DNA of 64,000 nucleotides, taken from contig NC_135223.1 in the NCBI RefSeq assembly GCF_052324685.1, forward strand, positions 9,828,403 to 9,892,402. The letters are read 5' to 3'. Below, one piece after another: positions 24,655-37,020 of this stretch. Under the pieces are notes generated by a model that worked only from the letters and a program-made list of their open reading frames with translations, did no database searches and was not told where the DNA came from. The position numbers and the translations under genes are program-made. The DNA comes from Brachyhypopomus gauderio (lineage: Eukaryota; Chordata; Actinopteri; Gymnotiformes; Hypopomidae). Within the stretch, counting starts at the first letter, position 1; each line of letters starts with the position of its first letter.

Positions 24655-25078
24655 ATACACTCACTGGCCACGTCATTAGATAGACCTGTCCAACTGCTCA
24701 ATAACGCAAATGTCAAATCACATGGCAGCAACTCAATGCATTTAGACATGTAGACATGGCCAACACGATCTGCTGCAGTTCAAACCGAGCATCAGAATGG
24801 GGAAGAAAGGTGATTTAAGTGACTTTGAACGTGGCATTGTTGTTGGTGCCAGACAGGCTGGTCTGAATAATTCAGAAACTGCTGATCTACTGGGGTTTTC
24901 ATGCACAACCATCTCTAGGGTTTACAGAGAATGGTCTGAAAAAGAGGAAAATATCCAGTGAGCGGCAGTTCTGTGGGCGCAAATGTCTTGTTGATGACAG
25001 AGGTCGGAGGAGAATAGCCAGACTGGTTCGAGCTGATAGAACAGCAAGAGTAACTCAAATAACCACTCGTTACAACCG
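24655..25078 (+). mobile_element. Tc1/mariner transposon fragment
   Basis: Terminal and N-terminal transposase-coding part of a common fish Tc1-type element: cactcactggccacgtcatta at the left, then an ATG region encoding MGKKGDLSDFERGIVVGARQ and the helix-turn-helix that follows. Frame is lost near 24950 (extra base before the SERQFCGRKC-like segment), and the copy stops around 25078, so the catalytic domain is missing. Confidence 0.85.
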
Positions 25079-25429
25079 TACTACAACAGTAGTAGTAGTA
25101 TCATCCTTACAATAATGGAACCATTTTTTTATCTAATGTGGATTACCTGGCATATTGAATTTATAACCCCTTCCACCCCTTATATATGTAGGAAGGTACA
25201 AAAGAGCTGAATCTGAACAACATGCTCTCCCTCTCGATGGATGGGCCCAGTGTTAATTGGAGGTTTGTTGAACTCTTACAAGAGTTCAACAAACAAGCAG
25301 TGTGGTGGAGCCCAACTACAAATAATTGGAAGCTGTGGCCTTCACACAATGCACAACTCATTCAAGAAGGGCTTCACGGTTTGGCAAGTTGAAAAAGTTC
25401 TGAAAGCCCTGCACTACCTGTTTCATTGT

Positions 25430-26629
25430 CAGTGTTGTATAAAGTATTCGAGACCCATACTTGAGTAAAAGTACAAGTACTCTATCAAAACATTGACTTG
25501 AGTAGAAGTTGAAGTATTCTTTAAAAACTTTACTTAAGTAGAAGTACAGAAGTATTCAGCATTTTTTGTACTTAAGTATTGTAAGTAGTTTAGTCTAAAA
25601 TTTATTACTCAAGTACTGAAAGTAAAAAGTACAAGTATTGTGTTTTGAATTAAAGAAAGCCATCAATTTTGATTATCAATAGTTTTTATATATCACTTAC
25701 AAATCAAAGATATCAAAGATCACAAATACAAGTGTTCTGTATGTACTTAAAAAACTGGGGTTAACACTTCGTACACAAAAAACAGATAAGCTATGTCCCG
25801 CTATGTCGTAGGTTTGACGCAGAAGTACAAATTTGCCTTAATTTAGCTGAGAAAACGAGGTGTATTTTGGACATAAAATCCGTCCGTCGGATTTTAAGGG
25901 TGAGCCTACTGACCTGCGTTTACCCTCATTAAATGCCCTTACCCTATAAAAACACTACACTATAAAAATGGACACATGATTAGTCAGCACGTCGCCTTTA
26001 TTGCCAGCTAATATTAAGTGAATTCTGCAGCACGCAATGAACATAATTAGGTTAGTTGGCTAAGATATCTAACCTAACTAGTGCTTACTGCGCTCTTCTG
26101 CTGTTACCAAACACGGTACCATCTCTTTTAATGAGATAAAAAGCGAATTATTTGGAATAATTTCGAATATGTATTTGTATAAATATGTAAATTAAGCTGA
26201 AGCTGAAGGCACAAAAATCGAGTGGTGCACGACATCACGACATGCCGCCGCGATTGCGTCATTTTTGCCGCGCGGACCCTTGTGGCAGTCACGATGTGTC
26301 AAGTGAACCTAGATTACGAAGCTCAAGTGTTCAGTGAAGGCAGCAGCAGAGTAAACGAGACGCGACCGGAGCATGCGCAGTTTTCTCATAAGACAGCCTG
26401 ATCGCTTGACACGGTGACAGCGCCAGCTAACATGTTTATAATTGTAATGAGTAACTATACAGCACGTAAAAAATGTATCGGAGTAAAAGTATTAAACTGA
26501 TGGAAAATATGTAGTGAAGTAAAAGTGGAAGTAGGAGAAAAAAATAATACTCCAGTAAAGTACAGATACAGCATTTTAGTACTTAAGTACAGTAGCGAAG
26601 TAGTTCTACTTCGTTACTATACAACTCTG
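25430..26629. mobile_element. Non-autonomous hAT element (family TAC-1), copy 1
   Basis: 1,200 bp, CAGTGTTGTATAAAGTA to TTACTATACAACTCTG, exact 8-bp duplication TTCATTGT (25422-25429 and 26630-26637). The ends are rich in aagtacttgagtaaaagtac-type words. It disrupts the exon of the hAT-like transposase. Confidence 0.93.
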
Positions 26630-26776
26630 TTCATTGTGCACCAGCAAGGAGGGAAGACTTTGTGCTAGTGACCAAGTGTGATAGATTTCCTCTGCCATTT
26701 TGTGGACATCGCTGGCTGGAAAACCTTCCAGCAGTTGAGAGAGCGATTGAAATTTGGCCATATATTGTCTCCTATG

Positions 26777-28409
26777 CAGTGTTGTATTAAGTATTAGAGA
26801 CCCATACTTGAGTAAAAGTACAAGTACTCTATCAAAAAATTGACTTGAGTAGAAGTTGAAGTATTCTTTAAAAACTTTACTTAAGTAGAAGTACAGAAGT
26901 ATTCAGCATTTTTTGTACTTAAGTATTGCAAGTAGTTTATTCTAAAATTTATTTCTCAAGTACTGAAAGTAAAAAGTACAAGTATTGTGTTTTGAGTTAA
27001 TTAAAGAAAGCCGTCAAAGTTTGATTATTAGTTGTTTTTAAATATCACTTAAAAATCAAAGATGTCAAAGACCACACATACAAGTGTTCTGTATGTACAA
27101 ACAAGTAGCAACTTAAAAAACTGGGCTTAACACTTCGTACACAAAAAACAGATAACCTATGTCCCGCTATGTTGTAGATTTCACGCAGAAGTACAAGTTC
27201 GCCTTAATTTAGCTGAGAAAACGAGGTGTATTTTGGACGTAAAATCCATCCGTCGGATTCTAAGGGTGAGCCTACTGCCCTGCGTTTACCCTCAATAAAT
27301 GCCCTTACCCTATAAAACCACTATAGGCTACTATAAAAATGGGCACATGATTAGTCAGCTAAAAACACAACTCAGTGTGACATCGCTTTTGTGATTGCCA
27401 GCTAATGTTAAGTGAATACTGCAGCACGTCATGAACATAATTAGGTTAGTTTGCTAAGATATCCACTGACAGCTAAAGCTGGTGTGTCTTCTGTGCGTTA
27501 TATTTATAACTTACATTGATGTGTTTCTTCAAGTTCGAAGGTGAATATTTGAAGGCCAAAATTTCACCCTCTTTAGGGAGGCAGAGATGGCACTTCATCC
27601 TATAGGAATTTACTTTCACTCCAACCAATGCAAACACTGTCTCTAGGTAGGGCCAGGGTGCTCTCCTTCCTCACCCTCACCGCCACGATCACTCGATGTT
27701 GAAGGTGTGGAAGGTACTAATATATGTACATTAAAACACCAACAAGCTTATTATGCGGCACTTATGCTGCTCTTCTGCTGTTACCAAACACGGTACCTTC
27801 TCTTTTAATGAGATAAAAAGCAAATTATTTGGAATAATTTCAAGTATATGTGTATTTGTATAAATATGTAAACTAAGCTGAAGGTGCTGGAAAATACTTT
27901 AAATGGACCTTCAAAGTGCTGTACAAGTGCATGAATTCCACCTTGTAACTTCGCACGCACAAAAATCGAGAGGTGCACGACCTCGCGACGCGACCCCGCG
28001 CGTGGCCAACGCACATGGGCGGAGCCACCGCGATTGCGTCATTTTTGCCGCGCGGACCCTTGCGGCTGTCACTACGCGTCAAGTGAACCTAGATTACGAA
28101 GCTCATGTGTTCAGTGAAGGCAGCAGCAGAGTAAATGAGACGCGACCGGAGCATGCACAGTTTTCTCATAAGACAGCCTGATCGCTTGACCCGGTGACAG
28201 CGCCAGCTAACATGTTTATAATTATAACGAGTAACTTTACAGCTCGTAACAAATGTATCGGAGTAAAAGTATTAAACTGATGGAAAATATGTAGTGAAGT
28301 AAAAGTGGAAGTAGGAGAAAAAAATAATACTCCAGTAAAGTACAGATACAGCATTTTAGTACTTAAGTACAGTAGTGAAGTAGTTCTACTTCGTTACTAT
28401 ACAACTCTG
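26777..28409. mobile_element. Non-autonomous hAT element (family TAC-1), copy 2
   Basis: 1,633 bp, CAGTGTTGTATTAAGTA to TTACTATACAACTCTG, exact 8-bp duplication CTCCTATG (26769-26776 and 28410-28417). Same family and orientation as copy 1, inserted only 147 bp further along the same exon; longer because of an internal segment around 27480-27960 that copy 1 lacks. Confidence 0.93.
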
Positions 28410-28537
28410 CTCCTATGTGGATACGGTCAAAGCCAAGAAGCTCCCCAATCCAAGGTCATCATCATATGACACCATCGCAGAAGCACGCATGGATCCCATT
28501 ATCCTGGCAAAGTTGCACTTCTTCATGAGTATCTCAA

Positions 28538-29266
28538 GAAGCTGAAGGCACAAAAATCGAGTGGTGCACGACATCACGACATGCCGCCGCGATTGCGTCA
28601 TTTTTGCCGCGCGGACCCTTGTGGCAGTCACGATGTGTCAAGTGAACCTAGATTACGAAGCTCAAGTGTTCAGTGAAGGCAGCAGCAGAGTAAACGAGAC
28701 GCGACCGGAGCATGCGCAGTTTTCTCATAAGACAGCCTGATCGCTTGACACGGTGACAGCGCCAGCTAACATGTTTATAATTGTAATGAGTAACTATACA
28801 GCACGTAAAAAATGTATCGGAGTAAAAGTATTAAACTGATGGAAAATATGTAGTGAAGTAAAAGTGGAAGTAGGAGAAAAAAATAATACTCCAGTAAAGT
28901 ACAGATACAGCATTTTAGTACTTAAGTACAGTAGCGAAGTAGTTCTACTTCGTTACTATACAACTCTGTTCATTGTGCACCAGCAAGGAGGGAAGACTTT
29001 GTGCTAGTGACCAAGTGTGATAGATTTCCTCTGCCATTTTGTGGACATCGCTGGCTGGAAAACCTTCCAGCAGTTGAGAGAGCGATTGAAATTTGGCCAT
29101 ATATTGTCTCCTATGCAGTGTTGTATTAAGTATTAGAGACCCATACTTGAGTAAAAGTACAAGTACTCTATCAAAAAATTGACCTGAGTAGAAGTTGAAG
29201 TGTTCTTTAAAAACTTTACTTAAGTAGAAGTACAGAAGTATTCAGCATTTTTTGTACTTAAGTATT
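28538..29266. repeat. 729-bp locally copied insertion (source 26199-26927)
   Basis: The block matches 26199-26927 at a constant offset of 2,339 with only a few substitutions. It starts inside hAT copy 1, crosses the intervening exon, and stops inside hAT copy 2, so its ends are not transposon ends. It is bordered by a 20-bp direct repeat CTTCATGAGTATCTCAAGAA at 28521-28540 and 29267-29286. Confidence 0.9.
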
Positions 29267-30259
29267 CTTCATGAGTATCTCAAGAACATTTCAGCCATTT
29301 CTCGCCAAGTACCAGACAGATGCCCCGATGATTCCCTTCTTAGGCAGAGATTTGGAGGATCTAATCAGGGTAGGCCTAATGACAGCTGAAAATGTATTAA
29401 AGGTTTAGTCATTTAAGCATCGTTACTTACAGAGTATATGAAAGAAAACAAAACAATGAATTTTCAGCATATTGATGTTTGTAGAATATATTATAAATAC
29501 AGTAATACTTATTCAGATTTTGATTATAATAATTAGTATGCCTGTGCTATTCTGTTTTCAGAGCCTTCTCAGGCAGTTTATAAAGTGAGATGTCCAGTTC
29601 GATGTTTCCACAGTAAATTTGGTCAAGCTTGATGTGACAGACCAAAAGTTTTGGGTCAGTCCAAAGCAAGTAGACATTGGCTTGGGAGCGACAGCTGCCC
29701 TCAAGGTACCATTTATTATCTTGGATGACTTCAACAATGTGCTACATCAGCTACAAGTCATTTGACTACTAAAGTATTTATTCTAAAACAACCAAGAGAT
29801 TAGATTAAGATTAGACATCAAGCAGTTGACTTATTCACAGGATTTGTAAAATGTTGTGTAGTGTAAGTTACACATAGGGAGGGTTTATTTGATGTTTCAG
29901 GTGACATATGACTTTTGTGCATTTGTCAGGGCGTGTCAGGCAGTCAGGGTGGAAGTGAGCGTGATGTGTTACAGTTCATGCGAGACAGCCAGAGTGCTCT
30001 GCCAAAAATTTGTCAGAACATTCTATTGAAGTGCCCACTGAAGTACCCCACTGTCCGAAATATGCTGTGCCTGGACCCCCAAAAGATGCACACTGAACCA
30101 TACATGTGCTTGAAAAAAATGAAGGCCCTCATCATGAAATTTGTGCAGGACAAGAAATTGTCAGGAGGAGTCACAGCGGGTAACATCTGTAGTTATATTA
30201 GAAATAAGAACAGTTACCTATGGTTTAGCAAAGGGAGTCTTTAGGCACCTTCTTTAAAC

Positions 30260-30471
30260 CAGTGGTTTTAAAAGTGAACTCCAGGGGAATAATTTATTCT
30301 CACTATAATTCCAACAATAAATCACAGTGACAGAAGGTATGACGATTTTGGTCATAGGATTCATACACTTTTTTGTAATAAGACCTCTAAAAGCAAAACT
30401 CTTAAAAGATGGGGATTTGTGGTCTAATTTGTGCCAGGGGTCCTTGACATGAGAAAGCTTGAGAACCACTG
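30260..30471. mobile_element. Small hAT MITE in the transposase-gene intron
   Basis: 212 bp with termini CAGTGGTTTTAAA and (reverse strand) CAGTGGTTCTCAA and an imperfect 8-bp duplication CTTTAAAC / CTCTAAAT. Confidence 0.78.
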
Positions 30472-31829
30472 CTCTAAATGTTATTGCATCTCACCCTTCA
30501 GTGTCGTTGAATAAGACAATATCTTATTTCAGTAAATATCCATATCTTCGATGTCAAGTTATACTTGCCTATTACTTGCATCTTTTTAGTATTTTATTTG
30601 ATTGGAAATATAGCCTAGTAGGAGTTGTAACACATGTCTGTAGGCCTAAAAAATGTTCTTAGACTTAGTTCAAATATAGTTGGAAATCTGAGATTCATTT
30701 TCCAGAGTATATTGAATATAATTTTCCACAAAATATTATTTTAACTGGAAAATATACAAATGTTTGTCTTTATGTAAATGCAGGTGATAAGATTGCACAA
30801 CAATTTCAGAAGTTCCTATTCAATGAGGCCAGAGGAGAGGAATTCATGGTCTTCAGTGCATTGGATGGGACATTGAGAGTTGACAGCTTCCTGCATAAGG
30901 CCATGAATGGATATGCAGAACTTTGGAGCGTTGTGGAAAAGCTACTGCTTCTGTCCCATGGACAAGACACTGTGGAGCGTGGATTCTCCATAAACAAGGA
31001 GGTAGAGATGTGCAATATGAACGAGGACACTATTGTCTCACAGAGACTGATCTGCGACTATGTGAGGATGTGTGGTGGAGTGGTCAAAGTGCCACTAACT
31101 AAAGAGCTGCTAAATGAATGTGCAACTTCACGCAACCGGTATAGGATCTTCCTGGAAGATGAGAGGAAGAAAAGGGAAAAGGCAAAACAGACGAACAAGA
31201 GAAAGGGGGCTGAAAATGAGCTTGAAGAGCTACGCAAGAAAAGAAGAACAATCTTAACTGTGTGCGACACTCTAGAGAAGGAGGCAGATAGCCTTGCAGA
31301 GAAGGCTGAGAATACAGCTGGGACCAAGATGGCAGAGCTCATCACTAAATCCAATACCATGAGAAAAAAGATGCAAGGACAAGAGAGGGGAGATGATGGA
31401 CCTAGACCATGACATTGAGAAGAGGGTGGCAGAGCTACGCTACACGTCTTTTTTTTTTACCTCTCTGTTCATTGGTTTCTCTCTGATCCATGTGATAACA
31501 TTTTGTGTTTTTTTTGCTTATTTACAACACAGACTGCTTTACTTGTTATTTTATAATTCTGTATGGTTTCTACATGCAAGTCAGTGTGTTGTTTAATGTA
31601 ATGCAGCTTATGTCTTATGCTGGCTCTGTTCTGCATCCTAGTGGAACAAAATTGAAAAGATTGTTGATGACAAATGGCAAACATTAAGTTTTGATTTCCA
31701 ATGTGGGAGTGAATAAATTGAAAACTGAACATTTTTTTGACATTTTTGGGTCTTATTATTACATGTATTGAGGTCTTAAAAGGTCTTAAAAAGCATTACA
31801 TTTTACTTTTAAAATAGTGCAAGAACCCT

Positions 31830-33405
31830 GTAGTGATATGTGGGATGTTAATGTTGTCACCCTGAGTACATGTAGTCTTGGTAAAGGTCGTAGTGATATG
31901 TGGAATCGGCATTTGAGTTTTCAACCCATCTGTCATCTTCTCCAGTTGTTTATACATTGTTATTGATCAGTGACAGCCAATATGAGATCAAATATTCATT
32001 TTACTAAAACGTTATGATCGTGTTTATAGGAAGCTATGTTCTAGTGCAGGCATGTCCAAAATTCGTACCAGGGGACAATATGCAGCCTGCCAGCACAATA
32101 TAAAATGCCCTTGTACAAAAAAAGCTATTTTGTATTTCACTAGAAGATGGTAGTAGATCTCGCCTATACTGTAGATCTCGAACACCTTTTACAGATACGC
32201 TGTAAACATGACATGACATTTAATAGGAAATGGAGATCTATGTTGAGGAAGTTTGAATAAAGTAGATGTGTTAGATCTACACCACGTGTGCATGTTTTAC
32301 TTTTAATGTCAATTGTGAAGTGTGGAAATTTAAAATTATTTTATTCTAATCATTTTCAGTCCAACAGAATTGTTGTCTTGACAGTGAGACATTTGAGATC
32401 TTCTGAAGAGGTGAGTTATATTTTAAACCTGCGACTGATAAATTTCTCAGTACAATTCAGATAAATAAGCAACAGTTTAAAGCACACACACAGCCTACAG
32501 GTAGCCTGTAGGCCCAATTGTACCTTTTGGATTTGCATACATAATGCGGCCTTGTTTGTTTTGGGGTCTTTGAACAGGCTCCCAATCTCATTATACACAC
32601 AGGCTGGGTTATACATGATATTACACAGTATTAACACAGTATCTCCCAATCTCATTATACACACACAAGCTGGGTTATAGTCCCTTCTGAACAGGACAGT
32701 AACTCTGCTATGGAGTATAATGCTGCTAAAACATTGTAAACAAACAGAACATATTCCGCAAATATACTATTTGCAAGCAAACATAACGAGATTTTCAAAT
32801 GAAAAACACGACTTACAAATACAAAATGCGATAGTTGTAAATTCATATGTGACTTTCAAGCAAATGCACAGCAACTTTTTAATACAACACACTACATGTA
32901 CAAATACGTACATACAAAAAATGTCCTTTGTGGATCATGTGACTTTTTGCACACTTTTAGCAGGAGTGCTTTCTAAAGAGGCCAACATCATTTTTACCTT
33001 CAATCTACCTAGAAACATGGCACATTGAGTAATTGTGTGCACAGGTGAATTTTCTGTGATATGTTGGTGCTGCCCATAGATTAATTCTCTGATGCACAAT
33101 AATTTAAAAGATCAAATCACACTGCTGGAACTCATAAGGAGCTTCAACAGACCAAAGCAGCTCTGCAGCATCATGGGAGAGAAAGGAAGGAAAACTTGGA
33201 AAATAAAGTTGATGAACCCTACAAAATAAAAGTTCCTATAGACTGGCACACAGAGTGGCACTGACATGTATCACAACATAGACAAACATTTTCATTTTAG
33301 TGAAGTAATGAAGCCTAACACTGTCTCCTGATGGTCTTTAGCATGAATGTCTTTAGAATGAATGTCTTTAGCATTATGCAGATTCCAAACGGTTCTTTGT
33401 CATGA
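31830..33405. other. Intergenic, no gene recognised
   Basis: AT-rich DNA. Two similar stretches at 32576-32603 and 32640-32672 (ctcccaatctcattatacacacaagctgggttata) form a short local duplication. ORFs of 60-100 codons have no known content. Confidence 0.5.
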
Positions 33406-33950
<545 letters not shown>

Positions 33951-34180
33951 TAACTGTACATTTTCTGTATTGCACTAATACTGCACTGTGTTAATACAGA
34001 CTGATGCAGGCTGGACAGACTACATGTGATCTGCAGTAAACATTAGTGGGAGACTCTGAGCACATACGTTTGAACATTTTCTCATCAGTCATGAATGCTT
34101 TTAGTTTCCTTATGTTTTCACACTCCATGGCCAGCAGGCTAACGGGAGTATTCACTTGCATCAGTGTCCCTGCTTGCTTA

Positions 34181-34195
34181 AAGAGCTTTACTACT
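34181..34195. repeat. Left target-site duplication of L1 element
   Basis: AAGAGCTTTACTACT, repeated exactly at 37006-37020 after the poly(A). Confidence 0.95.
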
Positions 34196-37005
34196 AATGC
34201 AAAGTGGCAAAACCCCCGGCCCTGACGGGTTCCCAATCGAATTTTTTAAGATATTTTCTAACAAATTATCCATTCTTCTTCTGGACATGTTTAACGACTC
34301 ACTATCCCATGGTTTATTGCCTCAAACACTTACAGAGGCATCAATTACCCTTCTGCTTAAACCTGGTAAAGATGCAATTGATTGTGGTTCATACCGTCCT
34401 ATCTCTCTATTAAATAGTGATGTGAAGATTTTAGCTAAAGTCCTTGCTATGCGCTTAGAGTCCACAATGCAGGACGTGATTTCTACTGACCAAACTGGTT
34501 TTATTTTGGGACGACATTCATTTACCAATATTCGCCGACTGTTAAATATTATTTATACTCCGGTTTCTGTCGATACTCCAGAGGTGATTATCTCCCTTGA
34601 CGCGGAGAAGGCCTTTGATAGGGTTGAATGGAAATATTTGTTTGCTTGTTTAAAAAAATTTGGATATGGCCCTAATCTAATTTCGTGGATAAAACTTCTA
34701 TATTCCTCACCCAGAGCCTCAGTAATCACAAATGGTAAGAAATCACAACATTTTCAACTGTCTAGAGGAACCCGACAGGGTTGCCCTCTCAGTCCACTGC
34801 TTTTTGCTTTGGCCATAGAACCCTTGTCAATCACACTCAAATCGCTACACTCAATAAGTGGAATTTATAGAGGAGGGGAAGAGCACAGACTGTCTTTATA
34901 TGCAGACGACTTATTATTATATATATCTAACCCTATTCCTAATATACCACATATTGTTCGTGTTCTTAATAGATTCGGCACAATTTCTGGCTATAAACTG
35001 AACTTTGGTAAAAGCGAATGCTACCCTGTTAACAATTTGGCTCTTCGAATCCCTGATGGTGCCCTACCTTTCCAAATCTCAAGAAACGGGTTTAAATATT
35101 TAGGCATTAATGTTACGAGAAACATGCAGGATCTATATCAGGAAAATTTTTACCCCCTAGTCGAGAAAATTAAACTAGATTTAAAGAAATGGAGAACACT
35201 TAACTTGTCGGTGGCGGGGAAGGTGAATTGTATCAAAATGAGTGTGCTTCCTAAATTTCTCTATTTGTTCCAATGTATCCCACTCTACCTCCCAAAGTCC
35301 TTCTTTAAATCTATTCATAAAGCCTTCAATACATTCATATGGAACGGTAGAAACCCCAGATTGCGTTTAGAACTTTTACAGAGACCTAAATTAAAGGGTG
35401 GTTTAGGCCTCCCAAATCTGTGTTATTACTATTGGGCTGCAAACATCCTGAAAATTACTCATTGGTTTCATACACCGGATACAGACTGGTGCCGCCTCGA
35501 GGCTATATCCTGTAAGACAACATCTCTCATGGCTCTGGCTACCAGTAATCTTCCACTTTCATTATCAGACTTTACTAACAATCCGGTTGTCATCAATACA
35601 CTTAAGATCTGGGCCCAATTCCGGGGGGATTTCGGACTCAAACATCTTTTATACACAAGCCCTATATGCAATAATCATCTTTTCCCCCCAGCTAGGCTGG
35701 ACTCTATGTTCTTTCACTGGCAAAGACAGGGTATCTCCAAACTTAAAGATCTGTACATAAATTCTGTGTTCGCAAGCTTTGATGACTTATCACAAAAATT
35801 TGGTCTTCATCGGTCTAACCTATTTCGGTATTTTCAAATTCGCCACCTCCTTCGAAGTCATGATCCCAACTTTCCAAATATATCTCTTAACTCAGTAGCA
35901 GATGATATATTAGAGATTCCATTTAAACCCAAAGGACTAATTTCAAGAATACATGAATGCATAGCTTCACTTAAAAACGTGACCCTTGGGAAGATCAGAA
36001 GGGACTGGGGGAGTGAGTTAGGAACGGAATTGGGAGAGGACACTTGGAGTTGTGCCTTACAAAGGGTAAACGATAGCACATCTTGTGCAAGGCTGAGTCT
36101 AATACAATTCAAAGTGTTACATAGAGCCCATTTTTCTAAAACACGCCTAGCCAAAATATATCCTAACTTGGACACTCGCTGTGACAGATGCGGTAACACC
36201 CCCGCCAACTTGACCCATATGTTTTGGTCATGTCCTGCTCTGGCGACCTATTGGTCTGTGATCTTTAACACCCTATCAGAGGCGCTAAATATTGACTTTC
36301 AGCCTAACTCACTAACAGCCATATTTGGAGTCACTAATGAGATAATGACGAAAAAAAATGAAAACATTATTGCTTTTACAACACTGCTGGCACGCAGAAG
36401 AATACTACTTCACTGGAAGTCAAAAAACCCCCCGAAAGCATCCATGTGGCTGAGCGATCTGATGCGATTTATTCAATTGGAAAAGATAAAATACTCACTT
36501 AGAGGGTCTAGGGATAAATTTCTTTTCACTTGGAAACAAGTCCTAACATATGTTGGAACGCTTACATTTATGCCTGACATTGTTCAGAACACCCAATCTG
36601 TATGAGTAATTTATAGATAACTCTATCTAAAATATGATCAGCATAAGACCTGTTACGGAATACACTGTCGCGCTTTCTGGCATTACAGTTGTGTTTTTCT
36701 GTGAATGATGTATCTAAAGCCATAAGGTGTAGGCAGATGTGCTTGTGTAAACGCGCTCCTGTATTTGTGTGAATTTTATGTATATGTAGTGATAATGGTT
36801 TCAGATACACTTGCCTTCTTTTGCCTAAATAATTTTAGTTTTATGTCTAGGGGATAGGGTGGGGAGGGTGTATTTTTGTTGTTTGTTTGTTCTTGTGTAA
36901 GATAGAAAATGGAAAACCTGTGTAATCGATATTCTCTTGTAATTCGTACTTTTAATATTTTCCACAATAAAAATAATTGTCAAAAAAAAAAAAAAAAAAA
37001 AAAAA
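34196..37005 (+). mobile_element. 5'-truncated L1/Tx1-type LINE
   Basis: About 2.8 kb bounded by an exact 15-bp target duplication and ending with AATAAA near 36966 and about 25 A residues (36982-37005). The 5' end is truncated inside ORF2, so the endonuclease domain and any ORF1 are missing. The poly(A) tail and unbroken reading frame indicate a recent insertion. Confidence 0.95.
34197..36605 (+). CDS. LINE ORF2 reverse transcriptase, N-terminally truncated
   Basis: An 802-codon open frame. It begins at an internal Met made available by truncation, in the fingers region (KTPGPDGFPIEFFK). RT motifs follow in order: YRPISLLN (66-73), SLDAEKAFDRVEW (133-145), RGTRQGCPLSPLLFALAIEP (190-209), the catalytic YADD (235-238), then the thumb. 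Near the C-terminus is a CCHC-type cluster starting at Cys 662 (CDRCGNTPANLTHMFWSC), typical of L1-clade ORF2. There is no apurinic-type endonuclease, which would lie upstream. The protein could not retrotranspose alone, and no promoter is present. Distinguished from L2/RTE by the residues after YADD (SGYKLNFGKSE) and by the poly(A) tail. Confidence 0.93.
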   Translation: MQSGKTPGPDGFPIEFFKIFSNKLSILLLDMFNDSLSHGLLPQTLTEASITLLLKPGKDAIDCGSYRPISLLNSDVKILAKVLAMRLESTMQDVISTDQTGFILGRHSFTNIRRLLNIIYTPVSVDTPEVIISLDAEKAFDRVEWKYLFACLKKFGYGPNLISWIKLLYSSPRASVITNGKKSQHFQLSRGTRQGCPLSPLLFALAIEPLSITLKSLHSISGIYRGGEEHRLSLYADDLLLYISNPIPNIPHIVRVLNRFGTISGYKLNFGKSECYPVNNLALRIPDGALPFQISRNGFKYLGINVTRNMQDLYQENFYPLVEKIKLDLKKWRTLNLSVAGKVNCIKMSVLPKFLYLFQCIPLYLPKSFFKSIHKAFNTFIWNGRNPRLRLELLQRPKLKGGLGLPNLCYYYWAANILKITHWFHTPDTDWCRLEAISCKTTSLMALATSNLPLSLSDFTNNPVVINTLKIWAQFRGDFGLKHLLYTSPICNNHLFPPARLDSMFFHWQRQGISKLKDLYINSVFASFDDLSQKFGLHRSNLFRYFQIRHLLRSHDPNFPNISLNSVADDILEIPFKPKGLISRIHECIASLKNVTLGKIRRDWGSELGTELGEDTWSCALQRVNDSTSCARLSLIQFKVLHRAHFSKTRLAKIYPNLDTRCDRCGNTPANLTHMFWSCPALATYWSVIFNTLSEALNIDFQPNSLTAIFGVTNEIMTKKNENIIAFTTLLARRRILLHWKSKNPPKASMWLSDLMRFIQLEKIKYSLRGSRDKFLFTWKQVLTYVGTLTFMPDIVQNTQSV

Positions 37006-37020
37006 AAGAGCTTTACTACT

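Larger units (their letters stand above)
25185..31829 (+). pseudogene. Multi-exon hAT-like transposase gene, broken
   Basis: Pieces of one hAT-type protein lie in order: MDGPSVNWRFVELLQ (25235), GSCGLHTMHNSFKKGFTVWQ (25328), then 26638-26768 (REDFVLVTKC, FCGHRWLENLPAVERA), 28418-28537 (SSYDTIAEARMDPIILAKLH), 29287-29369, exon 29562-29705 (KFWVSPKQVDIGLGA), exon about 29901-30179 and exon 30784-31412, which holds the dimerisation region (SHGQDTVERGFSINKEVE) and a Lys/Glu coiled coil. Introns have GT-AG borders. Defects: a frameshift near 25285, an in-frame TGA near 29586, two hAT insertions and a 729-bp insertion. A possible hAT terminus (caagaaccctg) closes it at 31829. The 5' part is missing beside the Tc1 fragment. 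I infer a self-mobilising or formerly domesticated fish hAT. Confidence 0.82.

Noticed and set aside
31058..31360. Minus-strand ORF of 100 codons
   Set aside because: It is the antisense shadow of the hAT-like transposase final exon.
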